Assembly: GCA_950097145.1 (NCBI GenBank)
Contig: CATNCF010000011.1
Location: 1-64,000, forward strand
Source of the DNA: an uncultured Lachnospiraceae bacterium
Lineage (GTDB): Bacteria; Bacillota; Clostridia; Lachnospirales; Lachnospiraceae
Reading direction: 5' to 3'
DNA length: 64,000 nt
Part shown: in pieces, positions 1-10,284 of the stretch
Position numbering within the stretch: the stretch's first letter is position 1
How the letters are laid out: each line of letters begins with the position of its first letter
Notes under the pieces: generated by a model
Seen by the model: only the letters and a program-made list of their open reading frames with translations
What the model was told of the DNA's origin: nothing
The model's database searches: none
Program-made: the position numbers and the translations under genes

Positions 1-120
1 AATAAATTTTCATCTGCAAGGCGGAAGAATGAGTTGTAGCGAGTGCTACAACGATTGATGACAACGCGGCAGATGGAAATTTAAGCAAGTAAAAACGTCG
101 ATATTTAACCGCCGGAGTAA
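1..120 (-). repeat. MITE-like palindromic repeat, copy 1 (truncated by window start)
   Basis: Nearly identical to the reverse complement of 51389..51545; ends in AACCGCCGGAGTAA; no ORF of its own. Confidence 0.85.
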
Positions 121-175
121 TATATTAACGATATAGGTTAATCTCATTATATACTGGAAAAAAATGAAATAGCAA

Positions 176-204
176 GAAAAAATCCCGCAAAACGGGATTT
201 TTTC
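176..204 (-). terminator. Rho-independent terminator of the MCP gene
   Basis: GAAAAAATCCCGcaaaaCGGGATTTTTTC hairpin flanked by A/T tracts, just 3' of the CDS. Confidence 0.85.
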
Positions 205-229
205 TACAAAGAGCCGAAAGGTTCTTTCT

Positions 230-2290
230 TTATTGTGTTTCATCTAAGTGAAACTTATCAATCATACCATTTAATTCCACAGCCTGTGCTGACAACTCCT
301 GGCTGGTTGCAGAGCCTTGTTCCGCCGCCGCTGAATTTGTCTGTACCACCTCTGAGATGATTTCAATCGTCTCATTGATCTGCTGCATGGAAGCATTCTG
401 CTCATTGGAATTCTCCGCCACTGCCTCTACTGCCTTCACGATTCCCTCAATCCCATCAATCACATTTTGCAGGGCTCCTGCCATTTCACTGGCAATCTGA
501 TTACCGCTTTCCACTTCACTCAGTGCAGCTTCTATCAGTTTCCTTGTATTTTCCGCCGACTCTGCGCTCTGAATTGCCAGACGGCCAATCTCACCTGCTA
601 CCACTGCAAATCCACGGCCAGCCTCTCCAGCCCGTGCCGCTTCAATAGAAGCATTTAAAGATAAGAGATTTGTCTGATCTGCAATCTCTTCAATCGTCTG
701 GATAATATTTGAAATCTGCACAGATGCATCACTGATCTTTTCCATCGCTCTGGTCATCTCTGTAATATATGCACTGCTGGCATTTGCCTGTCCGCCAATC
801 TCCACGGCCTTCCTGCTGGTGGAAACTGCATTTTCTGTATTCTTTTGTACCTGGTCTGCAATATTATTTGCCGTTGCCAGAAGCTCTTCCACAGAAGCTG
901 CCTGGTCTGTGGCTCCTTCCGCAAGGGCCTGAGAACTTTCTGCAAGCTGCGTAGAGCCAAGCCCAACCTGATCCGCTGAATCCTTGATATGATTCAAAGT
1001 CTCGCTGAGAGAATATTTTATCTTGCGGACCGCTTCCAGAATTCCCTGAAAATCTCCCAGATACGCTTCCCGCGCCCTGGAATGGACATTAAAATTATTC
1101 TCACTCATTTCTCCTAAAATATAGTCAACGTCCCCAATAATCGTCTGCATGTCTGTTACAATATCCTGGGTTGCCTCCGCAAGAATCAGCGTCTCATCTT
1201 TGGAAGATACACTGGGCACCTCACTATGTAAATCTCCTTTTGCAAGGGCCAAAAGGCGCTGTGCACACTGATTAATCGGAGTTCCAATATTATCTGCAAG
1301 CCTTGTCACCGTAAGAACTGCTGCAATAATGGATATTACAACAATCAAAATTGTAATTATCACTCCCACAATTGTCTCTGTATTAAAATCAGAAATAGGC
1401 GCAGTAATGGCAATACTCCAGTTATTGCTGTTTTTTACGGGAGCATACGCCATAATTTTTTTCACTCCGCCATAACGGTAAGTTCCAAATCCCGATTCAC
1501 CGTTGATCATTTTCTGCTCCAGCTTTGCCAGCGCTTTCAATGCAGAATCTGTTTTTGCCGCTTCTATGCTGTTATCCCTGCTCTTTACAAGCTCAATGTT
1601 CTTATGGGCAATGACAGTTCCCTCGCCGTCCATCATATAGGCGGAACCATTGGCGCTGACGTTGGTTGCCACCATGATATCATTCAAAAAATTTTCTTCC
1701 GGCACCAGGTAAACAGCCCCCACTACCTCCGTTCCATATTTTCCATCCTTCCACAAAGGCGCTGTAATCCGAATCTCAATGGAAGACTGGTCATCACTAA
1801 TTATCGGCTCTGTCACATAGACCTCTCCCTGCATAGCCGCCTTAAAATAAGCAGTATCTGCACAATTCTCACCTGTAAAAATACTGGTTCCCTTACTGTC
1901 AAGGACATCCCCTGCCAAAAGTTCATTGACTTTCACACGTTCTTCCACAATAGATTTCTTATCTTCCAGTTTTGCCTCATTACTGGCAAGACGGGCCGTC
2001 ATCCCCAAATCTTCCACTATATTTTTGTAGGATGTAATCTCCCATTCCACCCGCTCTGCTGACACGCGTGCTGTCGCATTCATATTCCTCTCCAGGGCAG
2101 AGTTGGTACTATGATTATTCAGCAGGCTGGAAATTATCCCCAAAAGAGACAGGGAACTGATTACCAATGCTAAAACGACTACCGTAATCCTGCCCTTAAT
2201 CGTCTCATGATAGAAACGCTTCATCTCCAGTATACTTAACTTTCTTTTTTTCTGATTCTGTCCTGTGTCAATTTTCTTATTTTTTTTCAA
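230..2290 (-). CDS. Methyl-accepting chemotaxis protein (N-terminal TM, extracellular Cache-like domain, HAMP, signalling domain)
   Basis: Signalling-tip motif [33 protein letters not shown]. Confidence 0.95.
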   Translation of the reverse strand: MKKNKKIDTGQNQKKRKLSILEMKRFYHETIKGRITVVVLALVISSLSLLGIISSLLNNHSTNSALERNMNATARVSAERVEWEITSYKNIVEDLGMTARLASNEAKLEDKKSIVEERVKVNELLAGDVLDSKGTSIFTGENCADTAYFKAAMQGEVYVTEPIISDDQSSIEIRITAPLWKDGKYGTEVVGAVYLVPEENFLNDIMVATNVSANGSAYMMDGEGTVIAHKNIELVKSRDNSIEAAKTDSALKALAKLEQKMINGESGFGTYRYGGVKKIMAYAPVKNSNNWSIAITAPISDFNTETIVGVIITILIVVISIIAAVLTVTRLADNIGTPINQCAQRLLALAKGDLHSEVPSVSSKDETLILAEATQDIVTDMQTIIGDVDYILGEMSENNFNVHSRAREAYLGDFQGILEAVRKIKYSLSETLNHIKDSADQVGLGSTQLAESSQALAEGATDQAASVEELLATANNIADQVQKNTENAVSTSRKAVEIGGQANASSAYITEMTRAMEKISDASVQISNIIQTIEEIADQTNLLSLNASIEAARAGEAGRGFAVVAGEIGRLAIQSAESAENTRKLIEAALSEVESGNQIASEMAGALQNVIDGIEGIVKAVEAVAENSNEQNASMQQINETIEIISEVVQTNSAAAEQGSATSQELSAQAVELNGMIDKFHLDETQ

Positions 2291-2347
2291 TTCTCAACAT
2301 CCGCCCTTCTGTCCACGCTGTCTCACAATAAGCAGCTTTTATCTGAG

Positions 2348-2389
2348 CATATGTGGCATGACGGAAAACTTTCCGCCATGCCACATATA
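2348..2389. terminator. Strong hairpin between the EF-G-like and MCP genes
   Basis: CATATGTGGCATGACGGAAAacttTTCCGCCATGCCACATAT inverted repeat. Confidence 0.6.
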
Positions 2390-2401
2390 CAACTTCTTGT
2401 C

Positions 2402-4492
2402 TTACTCTTCGTTTTTATCCAGTTTATTGCTTCTTGCCGCCACTTCCTTCTCCTGAATATCAGAAGGCGTCTGCTCATAACGGGCAAACTCATATGAAAA
2501 CAGTCCGCTTCCTCCTGTCATGGAACGAAGATCTGTCATATAACCATAAATCTCCATATAAGGCACATCGGCAACAATCTCTGTCTTACCAGTATCTACC
2601 GGGTTCATGCCCAGTACCCTGCCCCTGCGTTTATTTAAATCTCCCATAACATCGCCAGTGTATTTATCAGGCACCACAACTTTCATATTGGCAATGGGCT
2701 CTAACAATACTGGGGAAGCTTCCATAATACCCTTTTTAAACGCCTGTATCGTCGCCATCTTAAATGCCATCTCGGAAGAATCTACCGGATGATAAGAACC
2801 ATCATACAGCACTGCCTTTACCCCCATAACCGGATATGCTGCCATAGGTCCTTTCAGCACAGATTCCTGTAATCCTTTTTCCACTGCCGGAAAATAATTT
2901 TTGGGCACTGCACCGCCCACTACCTGCTGTTCAAATACATACGCCGTGTCTAAATCACCGCTGGGTTCAAAAGTCATTTTTACATGGCCGTATTGTCCAT
3001 GGCCGCCAGACTGCTTTTTATATTTATATTCTACGTCTGATTTCTTGCGTATCGTCTCCCGGAACGCAATTTTCGGTCTGCTCAATTCAAGTTCCACCTT
3101 ATAGCGTTCTGCAAGTTTGCTTACTACAACTTCCAGATGCTGATCGCCGATACCATAAATTAAAGTTTGTCCATTGGCGCTGTCATTTTCTGTCTTCAAA
3201 GTTAAATCTTCCTGCATCAGCTTCTGCAGCGCCTGGGAAATCTTATCTTCATCCCCTTTTTTCTTAGCTTTATAACGCATATATGTATAAGGTGTGGAAA
3301 TCTGCGTCTTTCCATACATTACGGGAGCTGCTTTCGTAGAAAGCGTATCCCTTGTGGTTGTTTTGGTAAGCTTAGCCAGCGCTCCCAGATCTCCCGCATG
3401 AAGTTCCGGCACTTCCATAGATTTATTTCCCTGCATCACATAGATTTTGCCAATCTTAGTCTCTGTATCTTTTTCGGCATTATATAATACATCATCTGTC
3501 TTCAGCACACCGGAATTCACTTTAATGAGAGAATATTTTCCAATAAACGGATCTGCAATGGTCTTATATACATACACGCTCTTAGGTCTGGCAATATCAT
3601 AATCGCCGTCAAATACCTCATTGGTCTTCATATTGACTCCCTTACATGGACGTTTCTCCGGGCTTGGCAGATACTTGAGAATATCATCCAGCAGGGTATA
3701 AACGCCCTGTACCAGGGTGCTGGAACCCATGGATACCGGAACGATGCTGCCATCCACTACATTGGTGCGCAATGCAGAACGAATCTCAAATTCCGAAAAC
3801 TCTTCTCCTGCAAAATAGCGGTCCATAAATTCTTCACTTGTCTCTGCAACCGCCTCCATTAACGCTTCACGGCACAGTTCCAGATTAGCCTGGGAATAAT
3901 CCGGGATCTCTGTCTCCACAACTTCTCCCTTATCATTCCAGCGGTTTCCTGTCTGAGCCACTACATTCACATATCCCACAAATTTTTCATTTTCACGGAT
4001 TGGAAGATGGAAAGGCGCAATTCTTTTGCCATACATTTCCTGCAGATCTGCTACTACCTGGCGGAAACTTGCATTGTCATCATCCATTTCCGTCACATAT
4101 ACCATTCGGGGAATCTTATATTTCTCACAGATTTCCCATGCTTTCTGGGTTCCAACCTGGATTCCGCTTTTGCCGGACACTACGATGACAGCCGCGTCTG
4201 CAACGCTCACCGCTTCCTCTACCTCTCCAACAAACCCAAAATATCCTGGTGTGTCCAGTAAATTAATCTTGGTATCTTCCCAGATTACAGGTACTACTGC
4301 TGTATTAATAGAAAAAAGACGTTTGGTTTCTTCCTTATCGTAATCGCTGATGGTATTACCGTCATTCACTTTCCCCATACGCTTGGTAATACCAGACAAA
4401 TATGCCATCGCTTCCACCAAAGTTGTCTTTCCGCTTCCGCCATGTCCCAAAAGAACTACATTTCTTATTTTGTCAGTTGTATACACGTTCAT
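2402..4492 (-). CDS. EF-G-like translational GTPase paralogue (EF-G-2 type)
   Basis: GHGGSGKTTL P-loop, NLLDTPGYFGF, EF-G domain IV/V sequence (SGGHGQYGHVKMTFEP); start at MNVYTTDK. Confidence 0.9.
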   Translation of the reverse strand: MNVYTTDKIRNVVLLGHGGSGKTTLVEAMAYLSGITKRMGKVNDGNTISDYDKEETKRLFSINTAVVPVIWEDTKINLLDTPGYFGFVGEVEEAVSVADAAVIVVSGKSGIQVGTQKAWEICEKYKIPRMVYVTEMDDDNASFRQVVADLQEMYGKRIAPFHLPIRENEKFVGYVNVVAQTGNRWNDKGEVVETEIPDYSQANLELCREALMEAVAETSEEFMDRYFAGEEFSEFEIRSALRTNVVDGSIVPVSMGSSTLVQGVYTLLDDILKYLPSPEKRPCKGVNMKTNEVFDGDYDIARPKSVYVYKTIADPFIGKYSLIKVNSGVLKTDDVLYNAEKDTETKIGKIYVMQGNKSMEVPELHAGDLGALAKLTKTTTRDTLSTKAAPVMYGKTQISTPYTYMRYKAKKKGDEDKISQALQKLMQEDLTLKTENDSANGQTLIYGIGDQHLEVVVSKLAERYKVELELSRPKIAFRETIRKKSDVEYKYKKQSGGHGQYGHVKMTFEPSGDLDTAYVFEQQVVGGAVPKNYFPAVEKGLQESVLKGPMAAYPVMGVKAVLYDGSYHPVDSSEMAFKMATIQAFKKGIMEASPVLLEPIANMKVVVPDKYTGDVMGDLNKRRGRVLGMNPVDTGKTEIVADVPYMEIYGYMTDLRSMTGGSGLFSYEFARYEQTPSDIQEKEVAARSNKLDKNEE

Positions 4493-4700
4493 AATGCCAT
4501 CCTCCAATACAAGTTTATTCGATGTTTATATTCTACTAAAAACCAGAAAAATTTACAACCTTTTTATTCAACTTTTACAAATAATTTCATTTTCCTAGAA
4601 GGTATTTCACAGGACAGACAGTTGACTTTTCCTGCTTTTTCCCTTACGATAAGGAAAGACAAGTATACAAAATGCTTGAATACATATTCAGGAGGAGATT

Positions 4701-5795
4701 ATGAAACCTGAAAAAATTGGTTTTATCGGCCTTGGCCTCATTGGAGGCTCTATTGCCAAAACAATCCACCGGATTCACCCAGAACTCACTTTGATTGCAT
4801 ATGATACAGACACAAACGCTTTAAATCTTGCACAAAAAGAAGACGTAATTTCCGCCGGATATCAGGAATTGACAGATGATTTTGCAGAATGCCGTTATAT
4901 TTTTTTATGTGCGCCTGTACAGAAAAATGCAGAATTTCTTGCAAAACTCTCCGCCTTTGCTGGTACAGACTGCACCATTACCGATACCGGAAGTGTCAAA
5001 ACCTCCATCCACCAGGCAATTGCCCGAGCTGGGCTTTCCCCCTATTTTATTGGAGGACACCCCATGGCAGGCTCTGAAAAAAGCGGCTATGAACATGCAT
5101 CTTCCTATCTTCTGGAAAATGCATACTATATTCTCACACCTTCCCTGGAAACCCCAACAGAAACTGTCCAGGAATTTCAAGATTTTATCAGTTCCCTTGG
5201 AACCATCACAATGATAATGGATTATCAGGAACATGATTTCATCACTGCCTCCATCAGCCACCTGCCCCATATCCTGGCCTCCAGCCTGGTAAATCTGGTA
5301 AAAGATCTTGACAACGAGACAGAAACCATGAAACATATTGCGGCCGGAGGATTCCGGGATATCACAAGAATTGCCTCCTCCTCACCTGTCATGTGGCAGC
5401 AAATCTGCCTCACTAATCAGGAACAGATTGCAAAGCTGATAGAATTGTTTATTCATTCTCTGGAACAAACAAAAAAGCGCATTTCTTCCGGCAGCGGCCA
5501 GGAACTGTTTGATTTCTTCCAGACAGCGAAAGATTACAGGGATTCTATTACCATCAGCACTTCCGGCCCTCTGCCAAAAGTATTTGAAATCTACTGCGAT
5601 ATGGCAGATGAAACAGGAGGAATTGCAGCTCTTGCCACCATTTTATCCCAGGAAAATATCAGTATTAAAAATATTGGAATTATCCATAACCGGGAGTTTC
5701 AGGATGGCGTACTGCATATAGAGTTTTACGATGAAGCAGCCAGAACGAATGCCGTCAAATTGCTGCGGAACTGCCAATACACAGTACATGAATAA
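4701..5795 (+). CDS. tyrA: Prephenate dehydrogenase with C-terminal ACT-like domain
   Basis: GLGLIGGSIAKTI Rossmann motif, GGHPMAGSEKSG; followed by aroA. Confidence 0.93.
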   Translation: MKPEKIGFIGLGLIGGSIAKTIHRIHPELTLIAYDTDTNALNLAQKEDVISAGYQELTDDFAECRYIFLCAPVQKNAEFLAKLSAFAGTDCTITDTGSVKTSIHQAIARAGLSPYFIGGHPMAGSEKSGYEHASSYLLENAYYILTPSLETPTETVQEFQDFISSLGTITMIMDYQEHDFITASISHLPHILASSLVNLVKDLDNETETMKHIAAGGFRDITRIASSSPVMWQQICLTNQEQIAKLIELFIHSLEQTKKRISSGSGQELFDFFQTAKDYRDSITISTSGPLPKVFEIYCDMADETGGIAALATILSQENISIKNIGIIHNREFQDGVLHIEFYDEAARTNAVKLLRNCQYTVHE

Positions 5796-5814
5796 AAAGA
5801 ACGAGGTAACTGCT

Positions 5815-7125
5815 ATGAAAATTACTGATCATTATACATTTCACGGGGAATTAACCGTCCCCGGTGATAAATCTATTTCTCACCGAGGAATTATGTTCGG
5901 ATCCATTTCCAATGGATTAACGGAAATTACAAATTTCCTGCAAGGCGCTGACTGTCTCTCCACTATTTCCTGTTTCCGCAAACTTGGAATCTCCATTGAA
6001 AATAACGGTTCCAGTGTCCTGATCCATGGAAAGGGGCTCCATGGGCTTACCGCCCCCACTCAGATCCTGGATGTTGGAAACAGCGGCACTACCACGCGGC
6101 TGATTTCAGGAATTCTAGCTGGACAGTCTTTTGAGAGCACTCTTGACGGCGACAACTCCATTCGAAAACGCCCCATGAAACGCATCTTTACGCCGCTTTC
6201 CCAGATGGGCGCCAGGTTTCAGTGCTGGAGTAGTGATTTCTTCCCTGACAGAACAGAACTCTCCGATTCCGGCTGTGCCCCGTTTACGATACAGGGCGGT
6301 TCTCTGGACGGCATCCATTATCAGTCTCCCGTGGCCTCCGCCCAGGTAAAATCTGCAATTCTCCTTGCAGGATTGTATGCAGAAGGTGACACCAGCGTCA
6401 CGGAGCCTGTGTTATCCAGAAATCATACGGAACTGATGCTGGCCGGCTTTGGCGCCCAGATTACATCTGCGGGCGTTACGGCTTCCATAAAGCCGGAACC
6501 TGTGCTGAATGGGCAGAAAATCCGTGTACCTGGAGATATTTCATCCGCAGCCTATTTTATTGCCCTTGGTCTGATTACTCCCCATTCGGAGATATTAATT
6601 CAAAATGTGGGAGTAAATCCCACCCGGAGCGGCATTCTTAAAACAGCCCTTGCCATGGGCGGAGCTGTCACACTTTTGAATGAACGGCTGGTTTCCGGGG
6701 AACCGGTTGCAGATATCCTGGTAAAAAGCAGCAGCCTTCATGGCACAACCATCCAAGGCAGCCTGATTCCCACTCTTATTGATGAAATTCCTGTCATTGC
6801 CGTGATTGCAGCTTTTGCAGAGGGCACCACAGTTATCCAGGATGCCCAGGAACTGAAAGTAAAGGAATCTGACCGGATTGCTGTGGTCACAGAAAACCTG
6901 CAGGCAATGGGCGGTTCCGTTGAACCCACGGAAGACGGCATGATAATTGAGGGTGGAAAAGCCCTGCACGGCGCATTTATCCATACCTGCCAGGATCACA
7001 GAATCGCCATGGCTTTTACCATTGCAGGACTGAATGCTTCTGGCGAAACGATCCTGGATGATGAAACCTGCACCGCCATTTCTTATCCATCTTTTTACAA
7101 TGACATTCTTTCTCTTACAAGATAA
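5815..7125 (+). CDS. aroA: 3-phosphoshikimate 1-carboxyvinyltransferase (EPSP synthase)
   Basis: VPGDKSISHR and DVGNSGTTTRL motifs, KESDRI, DHRIAMAF; start at MKITDHY. Confidence 0.97.
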   Translation: MKITDHYTFHGELTVPGDKSISHRGIMFGSISNGLTEITNFLQGADCLSTISCFRKLGISIENNGSSVLIHGKGLHGLTAPTQILDVGNSGTTTRLISGILAGQSFESTLDGDNSIRKRPMKRIFTPLSQMGARFQCWSSDFFPDRTELSDSGCAPFTIQGGSLDGIHYQSPVASAQVKSAILLAGLYAEGDTSVTEPVLSRNHTELMLAGFGAQITSAGVTASIKPEPVLNGQKIRVPGDISSAAYFIALGLITPHSEILIQNVGVNPTRSGILKTALAMGGAVTLLNERLVSGEPVADILVKSSSLHGTTIQGSLIPTLIDEIPVIAVIAAFAEGTTVIQDAQELKVKESDRIAVVTENLQAMGGSVEPTEDGMIIEGGKALHGAFIHTCQDHRIAMAFTIAGLNASGETILDDETCTAISYPSFYNDILSLTR

Positions 7126-7132
7126 ACAACAT

Positions 7133-7370
7133 AGAAGGGACTGTTGTGCTAAGGCGGTTAAATGTCGATGCTTTTACTTGACTAAATTTTTATCTGCTGC
7201 GTTGTCATCAATCGCTGCAGCTCAATCTTCCTCTTGCAGATAGAAACTTATTCTGTGTAAAATTCATTCGATATTTAACCGCCTTATTAATATAAATCGA
7301 GAGAGTTCTACAATATACGGTACAAATTACTATATATTGCAGAAACTCTGTATTTTCAACAGTCCCTTCT
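7133..7370. repeat. Composite inverted-repeat element bounded by a 14-bp perfect inverted repeat (AGAAGGGACTGTTG)
   Basis: AGAAGGGACTGTTG at 7133-7146 and its reverse complement CAACAGTCCCTTCT at 7357-7370; encloses palindromic repeat copy 2 and a second imperfect hairpin at ~7300-7350. Confidence 0.7.
7150..7286 (+). repeat. MITE-like palindromic repeat, copy 2
   Basis: TAAGGCGGTTAAATGTCGATG...CATTCGATATTTAACCGCCTTA terminal inverted repeats; interior homologous to copies 1 and 3. Confidence 0.8.
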
Positions 7371-7965
7371 AAGTCGTTTTTATCTCTTCCGTCTCCTCGG
7401 ACAAACTCTCTTCCTTTTCTTTTTCCATCTGGACTGCCGTTTCGTCCACAGGTTTCCATGCCTGTCCAAATTTCACATCGCGGAACAGTTCTGTCAATCC
7501 GGTAATCTGTTTCAGCCGCAGAATTTCATCCCTGCTCATTCCCATATGCTTGGAAATCCAGGCGTCTGATCTTCCAATGGTATGAAGCTCCTTTACAATA
7601 TTGCTCATCAAGTCTACGTCATGGCTGCCTCTGGCCCGATTATGCCGTATGGTGCTTGCCATCCGGTTCGACAGAGGTTTATTGATGACTGTAACTGGAA
7701 GCATTCCATTTTCCCGCTGATAGATATCCTTATGGTTCAGCATAATCTGATAACGGTGAAATCCGTCCACAATTACATACACATCCTGAGGTTTTGAATA
7801 ATAACAGACTATTGGCATGGTATAGCCGTCTTCCTTGATACTGTCATATAACAGCCTCATTTCTGGCGGTGCAACTGCATTTGGATTATATGTATTTGGC
7901 ACTATTTTTTCGATAGGAACTGACAGAACCTGATAAGCAGGACTTTTGTATATTTTATCACTCAT
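7369..7965 (-). CDS. ParB-like nuclease-domain protein (IbrB-like)
   Basis: ParB N-domain pattern (VPIEKIVPNTYNPN, VIVDGFHRYQIM, RHNRARGSHD); overlaps the upstream PP-loop gene by 8 bp. Confidence 0.85.
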   Translation of the reverse strand: MSDKIYKSPAYQVLSVPIEKIVPNTYNPNAVAPPEMRLLYDSIKEDGYTMPIVCYYSKPQDVYVIVDGFHRYQIMLNHKDIYQRENGMLPVTVINKPLSNRMASTIRHNRARGSHDVDLMSNIVKELHTIGRSDAWISKHMGMSRDEILRLKQITGLTELFRDVKFGQAWKPVDETAVQMEKEKEESLSEETEEIKTT

Positions 7966-9274
7966 TTACAAACCCTCCATATTTTTTCCGTATGATATCA
8001 ATCTGCTCCTGTTCCTTTCTGGACATTCCAAATCCCATAAAACGGCATATATGGTCATTTTTCAGAATACAATAACACATCCTCTTCCAGCTTGGAATAT
8101 CTTTGGTAGATTTAATATCATCTGTATGGTCTGGAATCTTTCCCACAAAAATCACTCTAGAATTCTTGTTTACCGTATAATTTGAGATTCCATTTCTCTG
8201 AATTTTATAGCCGTGATCCAGCAGTTCCTGAATGGTCTCCTCCGGCAGGCCCCCGCCTGTCTCATGCCAGAATTTAATAGAAGTCCGAAACTTTTTGACA
8301 TAATTATTCCGAATCCGTACAGGCAGCGTATCCAGCAGAAATTTGGTATAAGATTCCCAGGTATGCCCTTCCGGCAGAGAAATATTCCGATAAGCCATGG
8401 CTTTGGTGCGGGCATAAACCGAAGTAAAATTCGCTCCCCTCACCCGTCCCACCAGTTTGGTCCACATTTCTGGATCAATGACCCGGTACAGGTTCAGGCT
8501 GTCCTTGGCATATTCATTAAAAGGCGACGCCACACGCATCTGACTGGGCGTTAATCCGGCCTTGTAATACAAATCGTACAGTTTATTATATTCATACCCA
8601 AATTTATAATATGCTGCCCAAATATCATTGTTGGTCCAATCATAAAGGGGCGATGCACACCAGACGTCTTTAAACTGTTTTGTTATCCAGCATTCTCCCT
8701 GGTAACCATATTTTTTATGTAGAAAACCGCTGTAACGCTGCATGGATTCCTCCGCGCGCATCCCCAAAAGACATACTGTTTTCCCTCTTCGGTGCTGTTC
8801 TTTATAAAATCTGCTGAACTGTTTCGCCAGATCTTCCTGAGGCATTTTATATCGGTAATGATGGAATGGATTCTTCAAAGTTATAACGTATGGATGCTTG
8901 GGCATAGGGCGGACCCAAAGTTCCTCCTTATTATCATCCCAGGGATACCAGTACATCTCATAACTGCTGAGTGCAGTCTTTGCCGCCATAGGAAGGCATA
9001 CCCAATACAAATCCATTTCCTGTTCCATCTTCAGAAATGTCTTTTCCACATATTCAGTTGTCATACTGTATTGTGCTTCAAAATCCTGATGGAACATACC
9101 GACCAGGCGATTGGGATAATGCTGCCGCTTAAAGTCCAGTAAAAGGTTCAGCAGCAGTCCGCTGTCTTTGCCTCCACTGAAAGAAACATAGATATTTTCA
9201 AATTCCTGAAACAGAAAATGAAAACGTTTTTGAAGTGCTTCATACACATTTTCTTCCTGGTATTGTCGTACCAT
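7958..9274 (-). CDS. PAPS reductase / PP-loop ATPase family protein (DUF3440, IbrA-like)
   Basis: SFSGGKDSGLLLNL PP-loop; DIWAAYYKFGYEYNKLYDLYYKAGL motif; paired with ParB-like gene. Confidence 0.88.
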   Translation of the reverse strand: MVRQYQEENVYEALQKRFHFLFQEFENIYVSFSGGKDSGLLLNLLLDFKRQHYPNRLVGMFHQDFEAQYSMTTEYVEKTFLKMEQEMDLYWVCLPMAAKTALSSYEMYWYPWDDNKEELWVRPMPKHPYVITLKNPFHHYRYKMPQEDLAKQFSRFYKEQHRRGKTVCLLGMRAEESMQRYSGFLHKKYGYQGECWITKQFKDVWCASPLYDWTNNDIWAAYYKFGYEYNKLYDLYYKAGLTPSQMRVASPFNEYAKDSLNLYRVIDPEMWTKLVGRVRGANFTSVYARTKAMAYRNISLPEGHTWESYTKFLLDTLPVRIRNNYVKKFRTSIKFWHETGGGLPEETIQELLDHGYKIQRNGISNYTVNKNSRVIFVGKIPDHTDDIKSTKDIPSWKRMCYCILKNDHICRFMGFGMSRKEQEQIDIIRKKYGGFVNE

Positions 9275-9435
9275 CCTGTAGTCTCACCTTCTTGTCCTCT
9301 GTATTCTGTCCTGTATGATTGCAGTTATCATTTATTATACTACTTACATGTTCCTTCCTCAATAAAATTTTACCAAAATTTTCCATTTTTTTCTTTTTCA
9401 CATTACCCGATTAACTTATTAAAGTAATAGGATAC

Positions 9436-9479
9436 AAAAATACCGCTCTTACAATCATACTGTAAGAACGGTATTTTTA
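9436..9479 (-). terminator. Rho-independent terminator-like hairpin
   Basis: AAAAATACCGCTCTTACAatcatacTGTAAGAACGGTATTTTT. Confidence 0.8.
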
Positions 9480-9492
9480 CTCTTTAAAAGCT

Positions 9493-10221
9493 TTACCTCA
9501 ATGCTGCCCACTCCCTGCACTGCTGGATACGTTTCCCATTATCCCCCTGCTTCTCGTCATAGGCAAATTGCCGCAGCACATCACAGGGAAAATTTTCACA
9601 GTTCCCGCAGTGTTCCAGACGTTTTTCTTCCCCGCAGGACTTGACTGGACAGGAATCACCCCAAAACGGTTTTTGTATATGTATACATCCCTTACACCCC
9701 ATCTGTTCACGATAGGGACATGCACTGCACAAAAGCCCGCATCTGGACTCAGCCTGATTTTTTCCTTCCTCAGCCAGCCCAACATAAATATGAATCTCTG
9801 CCTGATCCATGGAATCGTTTTGATATTCTTCAAAATCACACTGGAAATTTCTGGGCAGGTCCATCTGCCAGATTTCCTGCCACGCCGCTGCAACTGCCTT
9901 CACCATGTCCCCATGAACCACAAATTTTGCATACCGGCCCCCGGGAATACGGCAGACCTTATATGTTTCTCCCTTTGGCTCTTCTGTCACCTCACATGCA
10001 GCTATGGCTGTATACTCCCCTTTTTCATCCCCGGCGTACTCGGTATAAATCCCCAAAGCTTTTCCATTTCCTTTGTTTGGAATGGATGGGTGGATTCCCT
10101 GATTGTAAAAACGGTTCCACAATCCCCCGATCACAGCGCCCATATCAGGAGAAGCATTGCTTGTCCTGGCCGATACGCCCACGGCAATTTTCTCTTTCAA
10201 CGTAACAATTTCATATTCCAT
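9493..10221 (-). CDS. GyrI-like/effector-binding domain fused to C-terminal Cys-rich DUF3795-like domain
   Basis: N-terminal AraC effector-binding-like fold; C-terminal CGLLCSACPYREQMGCKGC...CGNCENFPCDVLRQF. Confidence 0.75.
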   Translation of the reverse strand: MEYEIVTLKEKIAVGVSARTSNASPDMGAVIGGLWNRFYNQGIHPSIPNKGNGKALGIYTEYAGDEKGEYTAIAACEVTEEPKGETYKVCRIPGGRYAKFVVHGDMVKAVAAAWQEIWQMDLPRNFQCDFEEYQNDSMDQAEIHIYVGLAEEGKNQAESRCGLLCSACPYREQMGCKGCIHIQKPFWGDSCPVKSCGEEKRLEHCGNCENFPCDVLRQFAYDEKQGDNGKRIQQCREWAALR

Positions 10222-10284
10222 AAAATAAGACCATCCTTTCTTTTCATAGCCTTATTCTATCACAGCAGCCACGACATCTGTATG

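Noticed and set aside
46-243. 65-aa minus-strand ORF
   Set aside because: Spans a terminator and palindromic repeat copy 1; no RBS or domain
7369-9274. Prophage or integrative element around the IbrAB-like pair
   Set aside because: No integrase, phage structural or conjugation genes nearby; flanked by aroA and ordinary chromosomal genes
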